Of a stretch of DNA of 31,932 nt, positions 11,106-18,974 are shown piece by piece. The stretch comes from Bimuria novae-zelandiae CBS 107.79 (taxonomy: Eukaryota; Ascomycota; Dothideomycetes; Pleosporales; Didymosphaeriaceae), in the NCBI GenBank assembly GCA_010015655.1, contig ML976656.1, positions 289,836 through 321,767 of the forward strand. Reading direction: 5' to 3'. Made by a program: the position numbers and the translations under genes. Position 1 is the first letter of the stretch; every line of letters starts with the position of its first letter. A model generated the notes under the pieces. That model saw only the letters and a program-made list of their open reading frames with translations. It was not told the origin of the DNA and did no database searches.

Positions 11106-12942
11106 ATGTCGGGCGCAGGACCGAGCCTCTACCCAGGCGAATCCCCCAAGTGGGCTGTATTCAAATTCCCACCGGATGCCGCGCCGCCTGCGATCCCTCC
11201 GCCCGTCGCCGACGCGCCGTTCACGAGCTTCAGGAACCCGTTCCCCATCCCCGCACACATTTACAACGGCGTCTTGGAGCCCATCGTGCCCCTGACGATC
11301 GCGACCGTATACGCGACGTCCATTGCTCTTCTCAACGCCTACAACCGCAAACACGGAAACAAGCCATGGCGGATCAGCAAGACGCGCGCCTTCCACGTCT
11401 TCGTCATCTTCCACAATGTGTTCCTGGCTGTGTACTCGGCGGTCACCTGCTGGGCCATGATCCGCTCGCTTAAGCACGCTGTTCCCCACTATAGTAAGCC
11501 GAACGCGGTAGTTGGAACCGTCGACGCGCTGTGTAAGATCCACGGGCCGCGCGGACTGGGTGACGCTGTCTTCTACAACCCGGAGGCGCACCAGTGGCAG
11601 AGCAAGAACGCGAAGATCCAGCTGGACCCGAATGGGCTCCCTCAGTCGGATGATCTCGGACGCGTGTGGAACGAGGGTCTCGCTTTCTGGGGCTGGATCT
11701 TCTACCTGTCTAAGTTCTACGAGGTGCTCGACACGGTCATCATCATCATGAAGGGCAAGCGGAGCTCCACTCTGCAGACGTACCACCACGCGGGCGCCAT
11801 GCTTTCCATGTGGTCTGGTATCCGTTACATGTCTCCTCCCATCTGGATGTTTGCTCTGGTCAACTCCGGTATCCACGCCATGATGGTGCGTATTCCCAAT
11901 ATGCCTGGCTAGATATCTGCTAATATGTGAACAGTACACCTACTACACCGTCACCGCGCTTGGATTCCGCGTGCCCCAGGGCATCAAGCGCACTCTCACG
12001 ACCATGCAGATCACCCAATTCATCGTCGGCGCCACCTTCGCCGCCGCCCACCTCTTCGTTTCCTACACCGTTCCCGTGTCCGTCGCCTACCAGGTCGCCG
12101 ACAAGGTCCTCCCCAATGTCAACGCCTCATCCATCGCCTCCGCTGCGTCATCCGTGACTTCCACCGCCCTCCCTGCCGCCACCGGCGCCGGTCTCGCCTT
12201 CCTCAAGAAGTGGATCTACCGCGCCGCCGGCGACGAAGGCCTCGCCGAGAACGTCTTCGCCCCCGGTGCCGCCTCCTCACCTCAGGCCCACGTCGGCGCT
12301 AACCAGCACGCCCAGCACCCCATTCACCACCCCATTCACCACCCCACCCACACGCAGATGAAAACCGTTTACCGCACGCAGTACGAACACGTCCCCTGCA
12401 TCGACACGAGCGGCCAGGCCTTCGCCATTTACCTCAACCTCATCTACCTCGCCCCGCTCACTATCCTGTTCATGCGCTTCTTCGTGAAATCGTACGTCCG
12501 CCGCTCGTCGCCAAACACAAAGCACCGCTCCACGCAGCAGGCGATTGCGAAATCCACGCGCGACGCTATCCACGGCGTTGACCGCGAGATCGAGTCCCTC
12601 GGGAAGAGCGCAGAGGACGGCGTCGATGCGTTTGTGAATGGTCGTGGGCGTCCGGCTTCGAATGGGAACGCGGAGAAGAAGACCGAGGGGAAGCAAAGTG
12701 TGAATGGGAATGCAGAGAAGCGTAATGGTAATGGTAACCTGAGCCCTGAGAACAAGCGTTTTGTCGACTCACTTAATATGAAGGTTAGCCAGGAGCTGGA
12801 GCGCATGGGCGAGGGCGACGAGGGGAGTAGGGAGCGCGCGAGGAGGTTGGCGAGGGAGGCAGTGAAGGGGGAGAGGGGGGCGAGTCGCTATGAGGAGGAC
12901 AAGGATCAGTCGAAGATCCTGGGGAGGCCGAATGCGGAGTGA
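11106..12942 (+). CDS. ELO-family very-long-chain fatty acid elongase with C-terminal extension
   Basis: Exons 11106-11885 and 11935-12942 are joined across a 49-nt intron (GTGCGT donor, GCTAATATG branch, AACAG acceptor), giving 595 residues. ELO proteins are ER multi-pass 3-ketoacyl-CoA synthases that condense malonyl-CoA with acyl-CoA. Visible signatures are KFYEVLDT at 203-210 (the KxxExxDT block), LQTYHHAG with Q224, H227 and H228, and NSGIHAMMYTYY spanning the exon junction (NxxxHxxMYxYY). At least six hydrophobic segments are present. The last (FAIYLNLIYLAPLTILFMRFF) is separated from the others by a roughly 100-residue Ala/His-rich loop containing HPIHHPIHHPTH. After it comes a charged, disordered cytosolic tail of about 150 residues. 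Two things are unusual: the first histidine of the canonical HxxHH box is Gln, and the protein is nearly twice the normal 300-350 residues. It converges on the APC10 gene. Confidence 0.9.
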
Positions 12943-13298
12943 GAGATTGACTACTGAGGGAGAGAGAGGTTTGGAGGGGAGTGCATGGACAAGGCGTTCT
13001 TGCATGAGGCCGGGACATGTATAGATTTGGCGGGGGTGAAAGCTCCCTCCGTCTTGAGGCGTACGGGCGTGAATGACTTCGCTGCTGCATCTGTGGCGGC
13101 GTGCAGATAAAACGAGGGTGGGTGGCGGCGCCTTTGGGTATGAGATGAGACTTTCCGTATGAGCTTTGTAATACTAGCTAGCTAGCGACGACGACGAGCG
13201 CGCGCGAGAGAGAGATAGAAAATCCTTGTAATGCATAAACATATAAACTCCCTCTCACCTCCCTATCTTCCCTCTTACCCTATGTCCATAATCTCTCT
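12943..13298. other. Convergent intergenic region between elongase and APC10
   Basis: Shared 3' region of two convergent genes. It contains simple-sequence patches: GCTAGCTAGC, then (GAC)n, (CG)n and (GA)n runs at about 13175-13217. No open frame of interest was seen. Overlapping 3' transcripts are possible. Confidence 0.5.
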
Positions 13299-14414
13299 TC
13301 ATCGTAAGACAGGTTCCTCCATCCACGCACTCCTCTTCATCCCCGTCGCCCTGCGCACTTTCTTCTCCCCCTGACCACCTACACTCCTCACCGCTTCCAC
13401 GCCGCTGTCCTCCCCTCTCCCTCCTCCTCCAGCGTTCTCCCCGTCCTCGGCGAAGATCTGTAAACCCCGCAGATGCGTATCTTTCCCGTTTTGGTGGTTT
13501 TCCAGGATCTTGATTTGTACGAGGTGGCAGCGGAGGACGGGCATTTTGGGTCGTTTGGGGGCACGCGGGGATGGTGGTGAGAGAGCGGTGAAGGGGGCGC
13601 GGGGGTGGGCGCGGGGGAGGGAGGAGGTCGTGTGGGGGGTGCCTTGGTGCTGGTGCTGGTGCCGCGGGTGGTGCTGGTGTAGTGGTGTTGCGAGATCGCT
13701 TGGGTCGTCGAGGGGGGCGGGAGGCTGAGCGCGGGGCGCAGTGTTTTCGTGGTCGGAGGAGGAGGAGTCGATGGCGATGGGAATATCGTCGTGGCCCGCC
13801 ACAGATGTAGCCAACGGCATTTCCTGTCTCTCCGTGCCTTCATCCTCGTCCTCGTCCTCGTCCTCGGAATCATCCCCAACCCCCGAAAAATCCGCCCAAA
13901 CCCACCCCCTCGGCGCCTCCAACCTCATCTCTCCCCACTCCACCAAATCATTCATCCCGCTCCCCGCCAACAGCGCAATCCGCGTCGGCGTATAACTCTC
14001 ATCTTGTGCGAAATCCAAATACACTCTCAACCCCACTATCCGGACGAGCTTGAAGAAGTGTATGTTCAGGAAATGCGGCTGCGGGCCGTCGGACTGCCAG
14101 AAGAGGTGCGGCGAGGGGTGGCGGAGCTGCGGGATTGAGCACCCGGGTTTGCTGGAGGACACGGTCCAGGAGGCGAGGGTGGAGATTTCGCGAAGGTGCG
14201 GGGGGATGGGGGAGGCGAGGGGGTGGGAGGGAGAGAGTGGGGAAGGGGAGGGGGAGTGTAGGGCGAGGTGGTCTTCTTCGTCCTGGCCTTCTTCGAGGAG
14301 CTCGAGCGGCTCGGAGGCGTCGTCGGAGATGTAGTCTTCGGATGGTGGTGATGAGGATCCTGAGGGGAGTTCGTGGATGGGTGGGGAGTGCGCTCGGCGG
14401 CGGAGGGAGGGCAT
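13299..14414 (-). CDS. APC10: Anaphase-promoting complex subunit 10 (DOC domain) with large insertion
   Basis: Intronless reverse-strand frame from ATG at 14414 to TGA at 13299, 371 residues. APC10/Doc1 is the substrate co-receptor of the APC/C ubiquitin ligase and helps bind D-box degrons together with Cdc20/Cdh1. After a disordered acidic N-terminus (1-72), the DOC beta-jellyroll begins with LREISTLASWTVSSSKPG. It continues through LFWQSDGPQPHFLNIHF and VGLRVYLDFAQDESYTPTRI and reaches LEAPRGWVWADFSG at about 177. It then resumes at about 293 with VLRCHLVQIKILENHQNGKDTHLRGLQIFA, whose HQNGKDTH core is diagnostic. The roughly 115-residue insert between these is acidic, then His/Pro-rich. The protein ends in VLR where the family usually has an IR tail that docks on APC3/Cdc27. 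Typical family length is 180-280 residues. Confidence 0.9.
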   Translation of the reverse strand: MPSLRRRAHSPPIHELPSGSSSPPSEDYISDDASEPLELLEEGQDEEDHLALHSPSPSPLSPSHPLASPIPPHLREISTLASWTVSSSKPGCSIPQLRHPSPHLFWQSDGPQPHFLNIHFFKLVRIVGLRVYLDFAQDESYTPTRIALLAGSGMNDLVEWGEMRLEAPRGWVWADFSGVGDDSEDEDEDEDEGTERQEMPLATSVAGHDDIPIAIDSSSSDHENTAPRAQPPAPLDDPSDLATPLHQHHPRHQHQHQGTPHTTSSLPRAHPRAPFTALSPPSPRAPKRPKMPVLRCHLVQIKILENHQNGKDTHLRGLQIFAEDGENAGGGGRGEDSGVEAVRSVGGQGEKKVRRATGMKRSAWMEEPVLR

Positions 14415-15344
14415 CGTGGGGGTGTTTTGGTGTTTGGTTATTTGTTTGGTTGGGTCTATGCCAAAGGAGTGCCGGGTCGCGCGCGGTCACGGGAATGCGC
14501 GACTGAAAGGTTGCGGCGGCCGGTGGAGAGTTGGCAAACAAGACTCTTGCGTATATGGTAATGCTCGTATGCCGCACTGAATTAAAGGTGGGTCCTTCCC
14601 GTTATGGATGTCTGTTTTGTTGCGGAAACCCAAGTGCGGCGCGCTTGCTGTTATTCGAACATTTATCACTGCTCTACGCGTGCGAGTGGAACCTTGAAGA
14701 GCTTCAGAAGGGAATCTTCAGAGGAACCAGCTAGCAAGTATGCATACCGTGCCAGGTGTCTGAGCTCTAAGGGTGTTGAAAAGCTTTGTGTGCATTGTCG
14801 TTCGTCGCGAGCAGGTAGAGAAGTCGCGCCCTTCGGTCAGGCGCTAACCTGTTTTAGCTCATGTCGTTGCGAAGCGGCAACCTTGAAAAACACGATACCG
14901 ACGACCATCTTCACTTCCTACCTTACATGGCTAACTGTATAAAGAGCTATTTTAATCCTATCGGTTTTGGTAGGAATTCGGGCTTTGAGATTCAACAAGA
15001 CGTGAGCATGAGAGATACCAGCATCAGTCTAGACCGCAGCAAGGCTGTAGCTGAAAGCAGGGCTTAACGACGGCGCTGGCAAAGCACCTCGTATCTTGCC
15101 TTTCAAAAGCACATCAGCAAATAGAATTGAACCCTCGAAGTCTAGCCGCGTATTTTCGCTAATCACACCTTGTTCATGACCTGGGCATCTCCATTAGGAG
15201 TTCAAATGTTGTCTGTCTGTGGTATACGATGGGTCTAGATATGCTACCGAAGTGGGCTGTTCTACTCTATCTATAAATGGGCACCATTTTGCCATCTCCC
15301 AAGCCATTCATCCACCGCTCGCCTCTTTAAAATCTCCCTTCAAC
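14415..15344. other. Intergenic region
   Basis: The region between APC10 and the four-exon orphan gene is shared by two divergently transcribed genes. The frames at 14531-14734, 14604-14942 and 14861-15067 show nothing recognisable. The last 150 bases contain a TATA-like element. No repeats or RNA genes were seen. Confidence 0.45.
15272..15278 (+). promoter_or_regulatory. TATA-like element
   Basis: TATAAAT inside CTATCTATAAATGGGC, 67 nt before the ATG at 15345. Position and sequence fit a TATA box with a short leader. No experimental support. Confidence 0.4.
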
Positions 15345-16107
15345 ATGGTCTTCCGAAAATTACTAGTCACGGTGGTAGCCATCACAGCAGCAAGCTGGGT
15401 CGCCGACGAATACGACCGCAGCAAAGAATCCCAACGCAAGCACGCCGCTCTCTTAGAACAACAAGCCGTCTGGGACGCCAAGCTCGAGCAACGAAAGCGG
15501 CAACTCCAGACATACCGCGACGCGGCCGAAGAACTGCGCAGCAACAAATTCATGAAAAAAGTCGCTTGGTCGGCAGCCCGACACGCCATCTTGGCCATCT
15601 TACTGCCATGGCTGGGAAATCTCGCGGAGCAGGCGTACTTTGCGCTCGATGCGCTGGACCTCGCTGACCTAGTCTCGGTACGCGAGACATGGTGGGATGG
15701 AGTAATGAATGCGGCGGCTGATAAGTGCTTCAGACGATATCTGATCTTTCGGATAGTATGATTGGGATCCAGGATGCGTACGACTCTCTGACATGTAGGT
15801 CGGGAGTTGATACTTCTTTTCGTACACGCTGATCATAAGTAGCGGTTGGGCCGTTGCATTTTGGCGGCGACAACGTGGTGAATCCGAACGACTATGTGCA
15901 GAGCTCTTCAACAGGGGTATATAATCCTTGTCCAGGATGCGTACAAGGCGAATTGCTGACCTGGCGTAGGACTGGTATAAGAATGTTTCCTCGGTTACCA
16001 CGGATATGGCACCGGGGACCCAGGTTGATTCGTGGACAGCTTCGCAGATCCAGGAGAAGATTGAGGAAGCTAAGAAAGCGTATGAGACTGCGAACAAGTT
16101 TTTTTAG
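15345..16107 (+). CDS. Orphan four-exon protein, 201 aa, with coiled coil and hydrophobic helix
   Basis: Exons 15345-15677, 15734-15794, 15843-15916 and 15970-16107 are joined by introns of 56, 48 and 53 nt. The three donors are GTACGC, GTAGGT and GTATAT, and the acceptors are TTCAG, (AAG)TAG and CGTAG. Only the first exon belongs to a long open frame. The later exons show clear coding sequence: TISDLSDSMIGIQDAYDSLT, then VGPLHFGGDNVVNPNDYVQ, then DWYKNVSSVTTDMAPG to AYETANKFF-stop. The product starts MVFRKLLVTVVAITAASWVADEYDR, a hydrophobic N-terminal segment that may be a signal anchor or cleavable signal. It then has a Glu/Gln/Arg-rich predicted coiled coil (about 25-68) and a second hydrophobic helix (HAILAILLPWLGNLAEQ). 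No known domain was recognised. Intron 2 ends in tandem AAGTAG, so two proteins differing by one residue are possible. A TATA-like element precedes it. Confidence 0.75.
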
Positions 16108-16518
16108 GCTCGTGGTGCGGTGTTGGCTGTTAAAATCGGAGAAAGAGAAGCTGAAGAGTAAGGAGGCAAAGAAAGAGAGAAGGGCAAAGAAGAGGGTACA
16201 GTCTGAGCCGAGCAACTCTAGTTCATATGATAGTGGAAATGGCAGGGCGTGTGGCTTACATAGCTCGCCAGATAGCCGTTCTCATAGGTTACATTTACCA
16301 TAGCACAGTAGTTTCCGGGTAGAAGTTCTTCCGATTTGAACGTTGGAAACCCGAATACACGGCACATTCTATGCCTTCCTAATATTATCCTCGAAAGAGA
16401 TCACCCGTCACTCAACCTTCCATCCGCGGGCCAAGTTCAACTGCCGCTTTTGAGCACCTTGTCACCTCCTCCTGTCTCACACGGCGCCACCTCCCATGCG
16501 CCACGCCTCCACACCATC
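16108..16518. other. Convergent intergenic region
   Basis: A 411-nt gap between the end of the four-exon gene and the end of the reverse-strand secreted-protein gene. The A/G-rich stretch 16140-16200 is read through by the frames 15854-16303 (+) and 15892-16215 (-), which I take as chance. Nothing else was seen. Confidence 0.45.
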
Positions 16519-17072
16519 CTACGGGCACGTCGGTGCCCCACAAGGCATCTGGCGCACATTCTCCGGCTGGAACGTCTTGCCCCCACTCGCAGCATCGATA
16601 TCGACCGGCGTCGAGCTCATCCAATTCTTGCTATGCACACAGTCAGCTCATACACTATAATCCCTCTCATCTTCTCAATCCCCACATCTTCCCCACCATA
16701 GAAATCCCAACAAACTTACCCCTCACACTTCCAAAAATGCAACACCTGATACCTCCCACTCCCCACTCTACCCCTCAAGTCCACCTCCACACTCGCGCGC
16801 CCGGTCGTACACGGAATCTCATTGGGAAAGTTGCCGTCAGCCGTGGACGCAGCGTCGCAGACGGAGCCGTGGACGGCGGGGTCGACGATGCTGGCTGGGA
16901 GAGAGGTGTAGGTTGAGGTGAAAGTGAAGTGGACGTGCTGGTCTGGCGGGGTGGCGTCGATGGTGTAGGTGCAGATGGTGTAGGCGGTTGGGGCGCAGGA
17001 GGGGCCAGAGGAGGGGGCGGCGAGGAGGAGGGTTGGGAGGAGGAGGGCGGTGAGGAGGAGGAGGAGGAGCAT
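16519..17072 (-). CDS. Small secreted cysteine-containing protein
   Basis: Reverse-strand exons 17072-16720 and 16630-16519 flank an 89-nt intron (GTAAGT donor, GAGCTGACTG branch, GCATAG acceptor); the joined protein is 154 residues. The N-terminus MLLLLLLTALLLPTLLLAAP is a textbook signal peptide, with cleavage likely after LLLA or LLAA. The mature part has seven cysteines (SC, IC, VC, PC, KC in exon 1; PC and TC in exon 2) and beta-rich segments such as HVHFTFTSTYTSLP. The second exon adds KNWMSSTPVDIDAASGG to MPCGAPTCP-stop. Without splicing the frame would stop right at the donor. Size, signal peptide and Cys content match effector-like small secreted proteins of plant-associated or saprotrophic fungi, but no family is recognised and a role in interaction is speculative. 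A TATA-like element lies about 90 nt upstream. Confidence 0.75.
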
Positions 17073-18012
17073 GTTGGGAATCTTTTCACGCTTGAGGTCT
17101 TGGTGTGTTGGTGGAAGGATGTGGTTGTGAGGACTTAAGAGTTATGTCCCAATGGGCCTTCTTATATAGGTGCTCCTCTGGGTCCGTTTGCACCGGCTCC
17201 ATATTACTTAATCCGTATATAGGAGGAGTAAGAGAGAAGGTAAGTGGCAAGTACCACCCCGCCCGTTGCAAACGCCACTTACCTGCGTACGCTAACTCAG
17301 CCGCAATCGCTCATGCGAACCTTCCGCGCCATTGGTACTGTGTTCCAACCGCCTGGCTCAGCTTTGCCTCTTTTTATTCCGAGAATCCTGGGTCGTGGAC
17401 CGTTTGGTGCGTCAGGAGACCAGTGCCGTTGGTTTTCACAGTCCGTGCAGTGTTATTGGTCTCGAAGTGGTAAGCTAACTAGCGCTGCGCGCGTGGGGTC
17501 GGTCCAATGGCATCTTATGCATGGTTGCTATGTTTGTGAACTGAGAAAGCGGGTAAGCCTATGTAGGTCTCATCATGCACTATAGAGATACTCGTATTAT
17601 GCGTGAGACGGGATATAGGACATAAAATGCTGATCCTGGTACTGTGTGAACCTGTGGTCTAGCTTTAAGCTACGCCGGAACACTATTGAAGGATGTGACA
17701 GATGATTATAGCCGCCACTATTTCATAATTTAGGCCATGCTACGGATTGAAAGACAGAGATAGTTATACTCACTAGTATCGATGGAACAGGACCCGCTAC
17801 AGAATTCTTGAACCCTATGACCTGCCACGAGCATGTGCTCAATCCCAATGCCAAACAGTCCCCCAGGAAGTTCGGGCGTCTAGCGCCAATCCTCCTTTTC
17901 CTTGTAGTTAATCACCGTAAGGTTTGCTCACGTTGGTCATGCTAGGCACCTGAACTTCCCGGAGGACTGTATGGCGGCGATAGCGGCCCATACGGCACGG
18001 CCTTCCTCACTA
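17073..18012. other. Intergenic region, about 0.9 kb
   Basis: The promoter side of the secreted-protein gene, followed by the 3' side of the 147-residue orphan gene. The frames 17105-17473 and 17244-17585 (+) overlap in different frames and have no signs of coding. The part from 17580 to 17800 is more AT-rich than the surrounding sequence. No gene is called. Confidence 0.45.
17162..17169 (-). promoter_or_regulatory. TATA-like element for the secreted-protein gene
   Basis: On the reverse strand the sequence reads CTATATAAG, about 90 nt upstream of the ATG at 17072. It is a plausible TATA box by sequence and distance only. Confidence 0.4.
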
Positions 18013-18508
18013 CTATTCGAATCCTTCAGCATCGTTCTCGTTGTCAGAGTAAAAGGCTCTCTCCCGGTCGTGAAGTGCTAGTTCTTCCTCCCGAATGGTC
18101 TTCTCAATATTCTCCAGTTGTTTCACATCATCCGGGTCGTGTGTGTACATGCGTTTGCACTCCTCCAAACCTTCCCTAGCCTTCTTGAGGTAATGATTCG
18201 TCGCGACCAAATTCTCGTCTGGCTCGTCTTCTTCGTCGGCCGCACTGAGGACTACGTAGGCCTTCATGCGGTAATAGGGAGGGAGGTTCTCGGTCCTGAG
18301 GAATTCGAGCATGGTGCCGGTCATAAGACCGTTTATGTCGCTGCCCTGGGAGGCCTAGCCGTGTTAGTTGAGCGGTGCAGCAGATCAGGTGGTGGGTATA
18401 CCCTACCTTTCGGAATGAACCTGAGAAGCGCTCCAACGCATCTCGAATGGTAGGCTTCTGATCTGATTGTACAGCTTCCCCACTCACTTTAGGATTCGAG
18501 TCCATCAT
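18013..18508 (-). CDS. Orphan 147-aa acidic protein, two coding exons
   Basis: Exons 18508-18407 (34 codons) and 18354-18013 (113 codons plus stop) are joined in phase 0 across a 52-nt intron (GTAGGG donor, CAACTAACACGG branch, GCTAG acceptor). The protein runs MMDSNPKVSGEAVQS, then PTIRDALERFSGSFRK, then ASQGSDINGLMTGTMLEFLRTENLP. The C-terminal half is a charged helix (KKAREGLEECKRMY) followed by an acidic end (DNENDAEGFE). It has no signal peptide or membrane segment and is probably soluble. I do not recognise the family, although the GSDINGLMTGTMLEFLR block looks constrained. The start is uncertain: an upstream frame of 23 codons (18670-18602) splices naturally towards this gene but cannot reach this frame without a stop, so the true N-terminus may differ. 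Confidence 0.7.
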
Positions 18509-18532
18509 GGTAGACAGGCTTGGCGTATCGAT

Positions 18533-18670
18533 ACTCGAAGTGCAAGCTTATGGATTGCGCCGTCATTAGTTGTGTCTCTTGCGGACTGCTCGTTCACTTA
18601 CCTCGTTCTGGGGCTTCCAGGGTGAGAATGTGAACGAAAGGGAAGACCAACCGAACGAAAACTTGTACAT
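18533..18670 (-). other. Upstream exon/uORF with spliced leader before the 147-aa gene
   Basis: Reverse-strand ATG at 18670 opens MYKFSFGWSSLSFTFSPWKPQNE, ending exactly at a consensus GTAAGT donor (intron starts at 18601). Two acceptors are possible after the CTAATGAC branch: CATAAG (exon resumes at 18546) or TTCGAG (resumes at 18533). The second continues as YRYAKPVYHDGLES then stop, overlapping the MMDSNP start in another frame. The first also stops near the ATG. It is therefore a spliced upstream ORF, or the real N-terminus separated from the body by a frame break. Confidence 0.45.
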
Positions 18671-18974
18671 CCAAGAATAGTTCAGAGTTTTCGTGATTAA
18701 TTTAGCATGCGCTGGTGGTACGTTACACTGTTGCAACGTCGTGGTGGATCATCTGCGTGGTATGTGACACAACATTGGCTAGCACTAAATCATTCGAGGT
18801 ACCGGAAGCCTAGTGTCGGGTGCCTCGCACTAAAAATAACTGCGGACCTGAAAGTCGATGCAGGCGTAACTTTGGATAAGCTGACGTTGAGAAAGCGAGC
18901 TGTAGGCATCCACGGCTGCCAGGCATCTTGGTACCTGGAGGTGAGAGAGCAGATGGTCGAGAAAGAATGGATAT
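18671..18974. other. Intergenic gap before the transporter gene 3' end
   Basis: A 304-nt stretch. The frames 18707-19033 (+) and 18790-18978 (-) cover the same bases and overlap the transporter end; neither resembles a protein. It contains the promoter of the 147-aa gene and the 3' flank of the transporter. Confidence 0.45.

Noticed and set aside
10980..11939. 319-codon reverse-strand frame
   Set aside because: Lies opposite the elongase, whose KxxExxDT, YHH and intron support the forward reading.
16140..16303. Lys/Glu-rich continuation after the four-exon gene
   Set aside because: The spliced frame ends at TAG 16107; the A/G-rich sequence beyond is open in several frames only because of composition.
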